A DNA stretch of 14,562 nucleotides from RYN-433 sp036558265 (GCA_036558265.1 DATBFY010000643.1:1-14562); one strand, 5' to 3'; shown: positions 1-7,930, numbered from the stretch's first letter. A program made the numbers and translations. Notes: generated by a model from the sequence alone, not told the origin.

Positions 1-1085
1 TTGGCAATTTCGACGACCGGCGGCGCGTTTCCAACCGGCCTTCCGAAATCCGGAAAGCCGTCCTCCGTCCACGTGAAACGCTGCATCCGCACGACCCGCG
101 CCCATCCCTCGCCGCGCTCCACCTTCGAGTGGTAGACGATCCAATCCTGCCGGCCGTCCGGTGAGGTGGTAAAGCTGCAGTGCCCCACGCCGAACACCTC
201 GCGCGTGGACTCGAATACCGGGTGCGACACCTTGTTCCAACTCCGCGGGTCCAGCAGGTTCGCCTTCGCGTCCGCCCACAGCATCCCCAGCTTGTAGCTC
301 GACTGCCACGACCCGCTGCACGAGTACACCAGGAAGATCCGGCCATTGCGCGCCAGGACCGCCGGGCCCTCGTGAAGACCGCGCTGCTTCGGGTCGTCCC
401 CGACGCGCTCCCAGTTGTACGTGTCGTTGGCGCACAGCTTCACCCGCGCGCCGCTGACCGTCGCCGGATCGCTCATGGGCGCGGCGTAAAGGAATTGCAC
501 GTCCTGATCGTTCTCCCACCCGGACCAGACCAGGTACAGCTCATCGCCGCGCTCCAGGATCGTGCCGTCGATCGCCCATCGGGGGTCGCGCCTGGCGGCC
601 GGGTCGTCCCCGGTGTAGAGCATCCCGCGGTCGATCCACCGTCCCTGGGGGTCCGCCCCTTCGCACTCCAGCACGCCCATCCGATGGCTCTCATTGCGGC
701 CGGTCGACGCGGCATAGTAGATGTACCACCGCCCGCGCACCCAATGCAGTTCGGGCGCCCAGACCTGTGCGCGGTTCCAACCCATGCGGGGCGCTTCCCA
801 GACGATCCGCCGCTCGCCGCGCTCCCCCAGGCGGTCGGATTTCCATACCTCGATCCGGGACGCCCGGCTCTGGCAGCCGTAGTACTGTCCCTGGTGGAAG
901 ATGACCCACGGGTCAGCCCCGCGCCAAAGCGGTCCGGCCGCGACGGCCGCCTCGCGCGTCGTCTTCATCGTCGCCGCGACGCCCGGCGCCTGACCCAGCG
1001 ACGACTGCGGCCCCGACGACGATGCCACCAGCGCCACCGCCAGCACGCCGGTCATCGCCGCCGATCTGCCCGAAAGCCCCAGCAT
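1..1085 (-). CDS. Glycoside hydrolase family 43 enzyme, secreted, 3' end outside window
   Basis: Partial gene; 361 codons are visible and the reading frame is still open at base 1. GH43 enzymes are five-bladed beta-propellers that invert alpha-L-arabinofuranosidic or beta-xylosidic bonds in plant-type polysaccharides. The three expected catalytic acids can be placed: Asp58 in a GADPWV segment (general base), Asp173 in AIDGT (pKa modulator) and Glu239 in LHEGPAV (general acid). WAPELHW (109-115) and GVGHCSFT (299-306, with the likely active-site His302) are also typical. The N-terminus has a signal-peptide-like stretch (TGVLAVALVASSS, about 12-24) after a short n-region with one Arg, so the enzyme is probably exported. 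The ATG at 1085 was preferred because it gives the best signal peptide; an in-frame ATG at 1151 would add an acidic 22-residue leader, and neither has a strong ribosome binding site. The exact substrate cannot be told. It lies about 500 bp downstream of the sigma-PEP fusion, probably with its own promoter. Confidence 0.88.
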   Translation of the reverse strand, partial: MLGLSGRSAAMTGVLAVALVASSSGPQSSLGQAPGVAATMKTTREAAVAAGPLWRGADPWVIFHQGQYYGCQSRASRIEVWKSDRLGERGERRIVWEAPRMGWNRAQVWAPELHWVRGRWYIYYAASTGRNESHRMGVLECEGADPQGRWIDRGMLYTGDDPAARRDPRWAIDGTILERGDELYLVWSGWENDQDVQFLYAAPMSDPATVSGARVKLCANDTYNWERVGDDPKQRGLHEGPAVLARNGRIFLVYSCSGSWQSSYKLGMLWADAKANLLDPRSWNKVSHPVFESTREVFGVGHCSFTTSPDGRQDWIVYHSKVERGEGWARVVRMQRFTWTEDGFPDFGRPVGNAPPVVEIA

Positions 1086-1306
1086 CTCGTCCGTCTCGCT
1101 CCGTTGCTCGTCCAAGCCGGCGCCCTCCGCGCGACCCGCGCGGCCAGGCATCACGACCGACGGCGCAAAATCTACTCGCAACGGCTTCAACCGTCACGCG
1201 CGCGCTCATCCGTACGCCCGACCACGGGGTGTCGAGAGGTGAATCGGCCAGAACCACCCCCTGCCTGCATGTCGTACGTGAAAATCCCCACTCCACCCCG
1301 CGTATC

Positions 1307-1405
1307 ACGGGCATCCTGCCCGTGCGCATTCCATCGCAACCGGCCCCGGCGTGGCCAGGCCACCGGTGCCAGCCCCAACAGGTGGCACGGGGCGTCTCGC
1401 CCGTG
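1307..1405. repeat. Cluster of three palindromes, REP-like dispersed element
   Basis: Three hairpin-forming palindromes occur within 100 bp. At 1307-1323 is ACGGGCA-TCC-TGCCCGT (7-bp stem, 3-nt loop). At 1351-1363 is GTGGCC-A-GGCCAC (6-bp stem, 1-nt centre). At 1386-1405 a bulged stem pairs CACGG with CCGTG and GCG with CGC around a TCT loop. On the minus strand one frame of the first element reads HGQDARDT, a phrase I recall from many spurious translated intergenic repeats in planctomycete and verrucomicrobial genomes; that link is from memory and needs a search. It is most likely a non-coding dispersed repeat rather than a gene. Confidence 0.55.
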
Positions 1406-1506
1406 GTCGCGTACTCGCGACGTTGCGCGGTACTCCGCCCCAAAGAAGACCGGAGCCAAAGCGGCGGGTGGCATGAGCCAACTTGTGTGTCCGTGGTCCT
1501 TGTGTG

Positions 1507-1545
1507 CCCTGCGGCGAAAATCGCAGCCCGCACGGTCGCACCGCG
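1507..1545 (-). terminator. Two tandem hairpins after the sigma-PEP fusion gene
   Basis: Starting 38 bp beyond the stop of the sigma-PEP fusion there are two back-to-back hairpins. One (1525-1545) has a 5-bp CCCGC/GCGGG stem plus an inner GGT/ACC pairing. The other (1507-1524) has a 5-bp CTGCG/CGCAG stem with an AT-rich loop. Position and order suit a transcript end or a 3'-end stabilising structure. There is no U-tract after either stem, so a classic intrinsic terminator is not shown. Confidence 0.3.
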
Positions 1546-1583
1546 GGAGGGACAAATCCGCCCACGCAGCCGGGACGGCTACG

Positions 1584-4541
1584 CTACAGCCGCCGTCCCC
1601 GCCGCCGCCGCATCCCCAGCATGCCCAACCCGATCCCCACCAGCCCCCACGTCGCCGGCTCCGGCGCCGAAACCGCGAAGTAACTCACACCCTCCCAGTC
1701 GGTACGCACGAACAGCGTATGTCCCAGCGGATCGCGGACGAAGGTCGGATCGTGGTCCAGACGCTCCCACTGCCCGTCCACGTACTTCCAGAGCTTGAGC
1801 ACGTTCTCGTCCAGGCCCTTTTCGGCCGCCAGCGCGTCGTCATAACGCACCAGCACGTCCGCCCCGCCGCTGGCCCCCAGTCCCTCCGCGCCAGCGTCAA
1901 AGCTCCACACGCCGATGAAGTGGTGCCCCTGCGGGAGCGTCGGGATGTCGCCGCGATCCAGCGACAGCAGCGCGACCTTCACCAGCGAGTCCTTCTGCAC
2001 GTCGTGGAACGTGAACCGCGCCGCGTTCACGAACGTCAGGTCATCGTCGTTGTTCTGCCCCCAGGTGACCGTCGTGCTCGATCCCTGAGTGACCGCCATT
2101 GCCGGCAGGTCAAGCCTGCCCTGATTGACCGCGTACCACCCCTTGTTGCCGGTGTTGACCAGCGAGTTCGTCACCGTCGCGAAACTCGAAAGGTCCAGCG
2201 AGCGATCCTGCCCATATCCGTCGGCAATCACCTGGCCATCGTTCGTCAAGACGCCGGTGAGACCGACCTGCCCCCAGCCCCGCAGCGTGCCCTTCGACGA
2301 GCGCGTCGCGCCGACCGTCATGTCCACGCCCGCCCCGACGCCGCCCTGTGTGATCTGCCCGGTCGAGCTCGCGTCGCCCAGAAGCAAGACGCCCTCGCCC
2401 GCGCCGCCGATCTCGACCGAGTGCACCGGCGAGTCCGGCCCGCCCGGCGACGCCGTGACGCGCAACTCGCCCCCGCCGCTCAGCGCATATCGTCCCCGGC
2501 TGCCCTTCATCACCCCCAGGTAGAGCGAATCGGCGGTGTGCACTCCGCCGCTCTGCGCCGCGACCCCCGCCCCCTGGTAGCCGACGAGCACCTGCTTGCT
2601 GGTCAGCGACTCGCCCGGGCCCAGTTGGAAATTGGCATTGCCCCGCCCACCGGCCACCAGCGAATCGAACGACTCGGCCCCGGCGGAGTTCAGCGGCGTC
2701 GAGATGTACAGGTCGTCCTGGTCCGACAGGAACCCGCCATGGCCCTGCCCCCCACCATTGGCCGGCGCGCTCGGGCCGCCGCCGTGCTCAGCGTCTTCGG
2801 TCGGCTTGCCCGGCGGAACGTCCGGCGATGGGACCACCGGCCCCATGATGGGCCCGTGGCTCGGCGCCGGCGACGACGGACCGCCCGGCACCGGGTGCCT
2901 GACGATCTCGCCCGGGTCCGATCGGTCGGGCACGTCATGATTGAAATCAAACGGATTCGGAACGCCTCCGCCCGGTTGCTTGACGCCGCCGCGACCGGGA
3001 TTGATCGTCGGGCGCGAATCGTTGCCCCGGTTCCCCGGCGTACGATCGGCCAGGCCGAAGTCTTTATTCGGATTGCCCGACTTTGAACCACCGTCGCCGC
3101 CGGCGGGCTTATCGGATGACCCGCCGCCCGCGTCGTTCCCCGCAACAATCGCCGCGCCCCCGCCACTCCCCGTCGAACCACCGCCGCCACCCCCGTTACC
3201 GGGCGCGGCAAAGCCGGGATTGAGGTGGAATACATAAGCGGAATTCGGCGGGAACGGCAGCGGCGAATCGCCCTGCGGCACCCGGGTCACCGGCGGATAC
3301 CACGACGACGCCACGCTCGGCGCGCTCCCGCGCGGCAGCGGCATCAGGCTCAGTGGATCCAGTTGCGGAAGCACGAACGACGGCTGAGCGACCGCGGTGC
3401 GCTTCGGCGATCCGGTGCCCGCAACTTCGATCGTACCCGGCGCAGCCCCAGGCGCGGGCTCTTTTGACTTCGTCGGATTGGCGGCCGCCACCGGCCCGTG
3501 AAATGTCGGCGGATGGAAAATCCATCGGAACGCCCGGCCCAGATCCCAGTTCGACGGCCGCGGAAGATTGCTCCAGATCGCCCCCCCGGACACCACCTGT
3601 GCCCCCGCCGCTGCCGCCCCGCCAGCCAGGAGGGCCAGGGTCGCCGCCAGCCTCAGCTTGGCGTTGGCCAGCGCCCGGCTCGCCGTGTGCGCCATCGCCA
3701 CGATCTGCGGCGACACCACCCCGCACGCGAACGGGTGACCGCACGACACCAGCACTGCCGCCTGCGCCGTGTGCTCCACCAGTCGCTGGCTGACCACCGA
3801 CCGCACCACCTCCGCCATCACCAGGCCGAACATCGCCGCGCTCAGCGCGATCCCGCGCTTCGCCAGGCGCTTGCCCAGCATCTCGCGCCCGCGGTGCAGG
3901 CGCACGCCCAGCGTGTTGGCCTTGCAGTTCAGCTCCCGCGCCATCTCGTCCCGCGAAAGCCCCCCGTAATAATGCAGGATCAGCGGCATCCGATACTTGG
4001 CCGGCAGCTCGTTCAACTCCGCCTGCACGATGTGGCGCAGTTCCTCCCAGCCCGCCGCCGAAGACGGGTTGCCGTGCGTCCCCGCCCCCCCCGCCCCGTC
4101 GGCGGCCAGGTCCGTCATCCGGTTTTCCCACGCCTTGGCATGCCTTTCTTCGCGATTCTTCCGCCTTTTTCGCGAGCGATTGATGTCCAGCGACATCCTT
4201 CGCGCAACCTGCTGCAACCACGGCCCAATTGCTTGAATCTGCTGCCCCGATCGCACCTGCAGCGCCAGCGACATGAACGCCGCTTGGACGGCGTCCTCGG
4301 CATCGTGCCGGTTACCGGTGACTTCAAAGCAAAGATTGTAAACCATCCCCCCATACCGCCGGACGACCTCCTCGAACGGGTCCTGCTCGCCGGTCGTCGC
4401 GAAGCGCGACAGCAGCTCCCGCGCGTCCTCGACCATCGCGGTCGAAACGGAATTCCAGGGCGTAGAAGAATCGAACACGCCGGGCGTGGGCGCGGCGCCA
4501 TCGCTGGCCGAATCGGTCGGGTGAGAAATGAGGTCGATCAA
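1584..4541 (-). CDS. ECF-type sigma factor fused through a membrane segment to a PEP-CTERM surface protein
   Basis: One uninterrupted 985-residue frame. Residues about 37-130 match sigma region 2, with the region 2.1/2.2-like DPFEEVVRRYGGMVYNLC and DAEDAVQAAFMSL; about 166-228 match region 4, with helix-turn-helix LSRDEMARELNCKANTLGVR. A hydrophobic segment at about 296-315 follows KLR and ends AAAAGAQ. Residues 350-600 are Gly/Pro/Ser-rich linker, 605-955 a beta-rich domain, and 960-985 a PEP-CTERM signal: Pro-Glu-Pro (960-962), a short hydrophobic helix and an Arg-rich tail. Planctomycete ECF factors with membrane extensions are known as a class; an exosortase-type anchor on one is unusual. 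The start is a TTG at 4541 with a strong GGGAGGAG ribosome binding site 8 nt upstream; the first ATG-type start (Met36) lies just before region 2. I infer that the sigma part is cytoplasmic and the rest outside the inner membrane. No separate anti-sigma gene is adjacent. Target promoters and signal are unknown. Confidence 0.88.
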   Translation of the reverse strand: MIDLISHPTDSASDGAAPTPGVFDSSTPWNSVSTAMVEDARELLSRFATTGEQDPFEEVVRRYGGMVYNLCFEVTGNRHDAEDAVQAAFMSLALQVRSGQQIQAIGPWLQQVARRMSLDINRSRKRRKNREERHAKAWENRMTDLAADGAGGAGTHGNPSSAAGWEELRHIVQAELNELPAKYRMPLILHYYGGLSRDEMARELNCKANTLGVRLHRGREMLGKRLAKRGIALSAAMFGLVMAEVVRSVVSQRLVEHTAQAAVLVSCGHPFACGVVSPQIVAMAHTASRALANAKLRLAATLALLAGGAAAAGAQVVSGGAIWSNLPRPSNWDLGRAFRWIFHPPTFHGPVAAANPTKSKEPAPGAAPGTIEVAGTGSPKRTAVAQPSFVLPQLDPLSLMPLPRGSAPSVASSWYPPVTRVPQGDSPLPFPPNSAYVFHLNPGFAAPGNGGGGGGSTGSGGGAAIVAGNDAGGGSSDKPAGGDGGSKSGNPNKDFGLADRTPGNRGNDSRPTINPGRGGVKQPGGGVPNPFDFNHDVPDRSDPGEIVRHPVPGGPSSPAPSHGPIMGPVVPSPDVPPGKPTEDAEHGGGPSAPANGGGQGHGGFLSDQDDLYISTPLNSAGAESFDSLVAGGRGNANFQLGPGESLTSKQVLVGYQGAGVAAQSGGVHTADSLYLGVMKGSRGRYALSGGGELRVTASPGGPDSPVHSVEIGGAGEGVLLLGDASSTGQITQGGVGAGVDMTVGATRSSKGTLRGWGQVGLTGVLTNDGQVIADGYGQDRSLDLSSFATVTNSLVNTGNKGWYAVNQGRLDLPAMAVTQGSSTTVTWGQNNDDDLTFVNAARFTFHDVQKDSLVKVALLSLDRGDIPTLPQGHHFIGVWSFDAGAEGLGASGGADVLVRYDDALAAEKGLDENVLKLWKYVDGQWERLDHDPTFVRDPLGHTLFVRTDWEGVSYFAVSAPEPATWGLVGIGLGMLGMRRRRGRRL

Positions 4542-4752
4542 CTCTACAACTCCTCCCTCTCCATGGACGCCGCCCAGCCTAACACGTTACCGGACGTTTC
4601 GCGAAGTGCCAGAATTGACAAGACATCACGATTCGATGACAGGATCTGCGATAAACTCAGCAAAATACGTAATTTGCGAAAACCGCATTCTCCGGGCACA
4701 CCTGCGGTCCCCCCTCGCTCCTAGAATGCATCCAACATCACAGGAGACGGTC
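4542..4752. promoter_or_regulatory. Divergent control region between the sigma fusion and the oxidoreductase
   Basis: This 211-bp gap must hold the promoters for both divergent genes. It contains an AT-rich patch (about 4611-4685) that stands out from GC-rich surroundings, with a near-palindrome around TACGTA (4662-4676) that could be an operator. For the plus strand, TAGAAT at 4722-4727 is a plausible -10 box giving a short leader, but no matching -35 was found. A perfect TTGACA at 4615-4620 has no -10 box at the usual spacing. I could not assign a promoter for the sigma fusion. Confidence 0.3.
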
Positions 4753-5688
4753 ATGACCCAGACGGCCATCAAAGCAGTCCTGGTCCAGGCGTACGGCGGG
4801 CCCGAACAGTTGAAATTTGCCGAAGCGCCTGCCCCCCTCGTGGTGGATGGCTGCGTCCTGGTTCGCGTGCGGGCAACATCGGTCAACCCGTGGGATTTCA
4901 AGCTCGCCTCCGGCCGTTTCAAGGACGCCATCCCGATGAAACTGCCCTACGTCCCCGGCGGGGAGTTTGCCGGCACCGTGGCGGACGTCGGGGCTGGCGT
5001 GGTCGGGCTGAAGAAGGGCGACGCCGTCTATGGCAATTGCCCCGACGGCGCTTATGCGGAGCTGGTTTGTGCGCCGGGCGAGACGACGGCCCCCAGGCCG
5101 GCGACGCTGTCGTTCACGCAGGCCGCCTGCGTCCCGCTCGCCGGGCAGACCGCCTGGCAGGGACTGTTCGACCACGGCCAGTTGCGGCGCGGCGAGACGG
5201 TGCTCATTCACGCGGCGTCGGGCGGAGTCGGAACCTATGCCGTCCAACTCGCCCACTGGGCCGGGGCGCGCGTCCTTGCGACCGCCTCGGCGACCCACGC
5301 ACAGTACGTCAGGGAACTGGGCGCCGACCAGGTCATCGATTACAAGGCCACGCCTTTCGAGAGTGTCGCAAAAGAGGTTGACCTGGTCCTCGACCTGGTC
5401 GGTGGCCAAACCCAGCAGCGCTCGTTCGCGATTCTCCGCAAGGGCGGTCGGTTGATCTCGACCGTCCAGCCTCCCGATCAGGACCAGGCCAGGGCGCACG
5501 GCGTCACCGCTGCCATGTTCTCGATGAAACCGTCCACCGCCGGGCTGGTGCGGCTGGGAGAACTGATCGATGACGGCTCGCTTCGCGTGGTCGTCAGCAA
5601 GTCCTATCCCCTGGCCCACGCCGCCCGGGCGTGGACGGAACAGATGGCGGGACATACGCAGGGAAAAATCGCGCTCGAATTGGACTGA
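4753..5688 (+). CDS. Zeta-crystallin-type NADP-dependent quinone oxidoreductase (MDR superfamily)
   Basis: A 311-residue protein of the zinc-free medium-chain dehydrogenase/reductase group, a usual length for the family. Members reduce quinones, enones or related carbonyls with NADPH in the cytoplasm. The GroES-like N-terminal domain (about 7-115) includes ATSVNPWDFKLASG and PYVPGGEFAGTV; the Rossmann domain carries AASGGVG (154-160) for the cofactor, followed by ATASATHAQYVRELGADQVI, where the 2'-phosphate is usually read. The end QGKIALEL is also typical. No four-Cys structural zinc lobe is present. The ATG at 4753 was chosen because AGGAG ends 6 nt upstream and the protein then begins where family members do; the frame stays open back to 4528 without other support. 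It is the only plus-strand gene, divergent from the sigma fusion and ending 10 bp from the WD40 stop. Nothing shown ties it to carbohydrate use. Confidence 0.93.
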   Translation: MTQTAIKAVLVQAYGGPEQLKFAEAPAPLVVDGCVLVRVRATSVNPWDFKLASGRFKDAIPMKLPYVPGGEFAGTVADVGAGVVGLKKGDAVYGNCPDGAYAELVCAPGETTAPRPATLSFTQAACVPLAGQTAWQGLFDHGQLRRGETVLIHAASGGVGTYAVQLAHWAGARVLATASATHAQYVRELGADQVIDYKATPFESVAKEVDLVLDLVGGQTQQRSFAILRKGGRLISTVQPPDQDQARAHGVTAAMFSMKPSTAGLVRLGELIDDGSLRVVVSKSYPLAHAARAWTEQMAGHTQGKIALELD

Positions 5689-5698
5689 TGAGCACGGA

Positions 5699-7930
5699 TC
5701 ATTTGCGCCCGGCAGACAGTGCGGCGGCGACCCGGTCCGGCCGATGAAGTTCCGCCGCCAGCATCCGCGGTGTCTGGAGTTCGTCGCCGACGCGCCACGC
5801 GAGGAACCGTTCGACGCCCGGTGAACCGTCGTAGTAACCCTCGGGGGTGCACGCCATCCAGTCGTCCGTGACCGCCGATCCATCCTGAAGATCGCCAAAC
5901 GCGAACAGCGTGACGAGATGCCGCCCGGTGCCGACGTCCCAGAGGTTCGTCGTGCCGTAACTGCCGCCCTCGACGATGAGCTTGCCGTCCGCGGAGAACA
6001 CGATCGACTGCGTCCGCTTGAGATATCCGAGCAGCTCGCGCAGCATCTTGCCGGTGCGGGCGTCCCAGAGTTTGACCGACTTGCCGCCGGTGGCAATGAT
6101 CGACCCGTCGGGCGACAGCGCCATCGGCCGTCCGCAGATGCGTTCGGCCGCGAATTCGCGCTTCATCGTCCCGGAAGCCGTATCCCAGAACCTCGTGGGA
6201 TCGACGAATTCGCCATTGACGCTCGACAGACAGGTGGCGAGCGTCGCGCCGTCCTGGCTCAGGCCGATCGAATTCGCCAACCGATCAATCGTGAACGACC
6301 TGGCCCCCGCCCCGGTCGCGTTGCACGTCTGTAACAGCCGGCCGGTGCCAACCTCCCAGATGCGCGCGCCCCCATAAGCCTGGCCGACGTAGATGCGCTT
6401 TCCGTCCGGCGAAAAAGTGACGGCCGTCGCGCCGCCCTCGTGATCCCCCAGCGTTCGCCTGACGTCGCCCGTTCGGGCGTCGCGGACCTTGACCGTTCCG
6501 TCGGCCGAGGCGGTCGCCAGCGCGGACCCGTCGGGCGCGAACGCGACCGCCAGCACGTCGCGCTCGTGATCGTTCGTGGACCAGATCGGCGCGCCGGTCC
6601 CCGCGTCCCAGACGTGTGCCGCGCCCTTGCCGCCGTCGATCGCGCAGCCCGCCGCGACGCGCTTGCCGTCCGAGGAAATCGCCACCGCCATCACCTGTTC
6701 CGCCGGATCGCCCAGCCACCGCAACATGCGACCGATGCGGGCGTCCCACAGGCGGACCGCGCCCGGTCCGAGCGGTTTTGATCCGGCCTGCAACCGGCCG
6801 CGCGCGACGCGCCAGTCGCTGCTGCCGGTGACCAGAATCGACGCATCGCCCGAGATCGCGACTGAATTCACCTGCTCGAAGGAACCCGGCGCATGCCATA
6901 CCGCCGCCCCCGTTGCCAGGCGAGTCAGCTTGACCGTCTGGTCGTGGCTGCCGCTGACGATCGCGCCGCCGTCGGGCGTAAACGCGACCGACGTAACGTC
7001 GCCGTCGTGACTGGCGACGACCCGGGCGGGGCCTTGCGAAACCAGGTCGTATCGCCGGACCTGCCCGCCGATCCCGCACGCCAGGGACTTGCCGTCCGGC
7101 GCGAACGCCAGGGACAGCATCCGGCCGTCCTCGTTGACGGTGCGCAAAAGCTTTCCCGAATCCACGTCCCACAGCCGCCACTCGCACTTCTCCACGCCCC
7201 GCGCGGCGGGACGAGGCCAGTCGTGCCCGCGGTGAAAGCCCCAATCGCAGCTCCCGCTCGCCAGCGTTTTGCCGTCCGGCGAGAAGGCGATCGTGCAGAT
7301 CCAGTCGCCCTGGCCTTCAAATGACTTGCGAAGCTGGCCGGTCGCGCAATCCCACATCCGGACCGACCGGTCACCGCCCCCGCCCGCCAGCATGGCGCTG
7401 TCCGGCGAGAAGGCCAGCGACGAGACTCGGAACGGCTGATCCTTCAGGCGCAACCGGAGGTTCCCGGTCGCGATCTCCCACACCAGGATCTGCTTGTCGG
7501 TGGCCGTGGACGCCAGCAGCTTGCCGTCGGGCGAGATCGCCGTCGCGTCGGCTTCCCATTCCGTCTGCCCGGCAAACGTGCGCAGGCGCTTGCCCGTCTG
7601 AACGTCCCAGAGCGCGACGAGCTTATCCATATGAAAGCCCGCGGCCGTCAGGCTACGCCCATCGGGAGAAAAGACGACGTTGCGGTCGCCGACATCCCCC
7701 AGGACCCGTAGAAGGCCACCGGTCCGGGCATCGTGAAGCCGAACCCCTCCCTCGCCGGCCGCCGTGGCGATCAGCGTCCCGTCAGGCGACACGGTCACCG
7801 AGTCCACCGCCGTCGCCGGCGGCGCCTGGAGAACCAGTTTGTACGTCGGCTCCGGAGGAACCGCGGCCGCCGCCGAAAGTCCCGCACACACGGACAGGAT
7901 AACGATGAGCGAGCGAATATCAGCACGCAT
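5699..7930 (-). CDS. Secreted WD40-repeat protein with 14 blades and a C-terminal caspase-linker-like module
   Basis: A 743-residue protein. Residues 1-23 form a signal peptide (MRADIRS then a hydrophobic core ending SAAAA), so the protein is exported or periplasmic. I count 14 WD-type blades by their closing strands (for example LHDARTG at 65-71, LWDVQTG at 107-113, MWDCATG at 192-198, LWDARTG at 621-627, LWDVGTG at 663-669), most preceded by an SPDG turn; this suits two seven-bladed propellers and a protein-binding scaffold. Residues about 688-735 contain WMACTPEGYYDGSPG, ERFLAWRVG and HRPDRVAAAL, a module I know from the junction between WD40 repeats and caspase-like (C14) domains, but no caspase follows. 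The start at 7930 is fixed by AGGAGG 7 nt upstream; a 30-codon upstream extension has no such site and would bury the signal peptide. Binding partners are unknown. Confidence 0.92.
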   Translation of the reverse strand: MRADIRSLIVILSVCAGLSAAAAVPPEPTYKLVLQAPPATAVDSVTVSPDGTLIATAAGEGGVRLHDARTGGLLRVLGDVGDRNVVFSPDGRSLTAAGFHMDKLVALWDVQTGKRLRTFAGQTEWEADATAISPDGKLLASTATDKQILVWEIATGNLRLRLKDQPFRVSSLAFSPDSAMLAGGGGDRSVRMWDCATGQLRKSFEGQGDWICTIAFSPDGKTLASGSCDWGFHRGHDWPRPAARGVEKCEWRLWDVDSGKLLRTVNEDGRMLSLAFAPDGKSLACGIGGQVRRYDLVSQGPARVVASHDGDVTSVAFTPDGGAIVSGSHDQTVKLTRLATGAAVWHAPGSFEQVNSVAISGDASILVTGSSDWRVARGRLQAGSKPLGPGAVRLWDARIGRMLRWLGDPAEQVMAVAISSDGKRVAAGCAIDGGKGAAHVWDAGTGAPIWSTNDHERDVLAVAFAPDGSALATASADGTVKVRDARTGDVRRTLGDHEGGATAVTFSPDGKRIYVGQAYGGARIWEVGTGRLLQTCNATGAGARSFTIDRLANSIGLSQDGATLATCLSSVNGEFVDPTRFWDTASGTMKREFAAERICGRPMALSPDGSIIATGGKSVKLWDARTGKMLRELLGYLKRTQSIVFSADGKLIVEGGSYGTTNLWDVGTGRHLVTLFAFGDLQDGSAVTDDWMACTPEGYYDGSPGVERFLAWRVGDELQTPRMLAAELHRPDRVAAALSAGRK

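Larger units (their letters stand above)
1086..1583. other. Intergenic region with palindromic elements
   Basis: This is a 498-bp gap between the end of the sigma-PEP fusion and the start of the GH43 gene, both on the minus strand. Several short frames cross it in all directions, but none has a ribosome binding site or a recognisable protein, so I call no gene. It holds two adjacent hairpins close to the sigma-fusion stop (1507-1545) and a cluster of three palindromes (1307-1405), listed separately. A minus-strand phrase near 1476-1506 of the form AAGGAC...GGACAC..AAG resembles one found downstream of the methyltransferase. No convincing promoter for the GH43 gene was found. Confidence 0.6.

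Noticed and set aside
1187..1565. Small minus-strand frames between the sigma fusion and GH43
   Set aside because: They translate palindromic repeat sequence (HGQDARDT phrase), overlap each other in different phases and lack ribosome binding sites.
180..3086. 968-codon open frame on the plus strand
   Set aside because: It lies antisense to the GH43 and sigma-PEP genes, is extremely rich in Arg, Pro, Ala and His, crosses a non-coding gap with palindromes, and has no ribosome binding site or recognisable domain. It is a GC-rich shadow frame.
4615..4657. TTGACA (4615-4620) with TAAACT (4652-4657) as a promoter
   Set aside because: The spacer is 31 nt, far from the 16-18 nt needed, so the boxes cannot work together.
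3498..4724. 408-codon open frame on the plus strand
   Set aside because: It is antisense to sigma regions 2 and 4, whose motifs are clear on the minus strand.
4738..6096. 452-codon minus-strand frame opposite the oxidoreductase
   Set aside because: The plus strand encodes an unmistakable quinone oxidoreductase with AGGAG; the minus frame overlaps the WD40 3' end in another phase and is compositionally biased.
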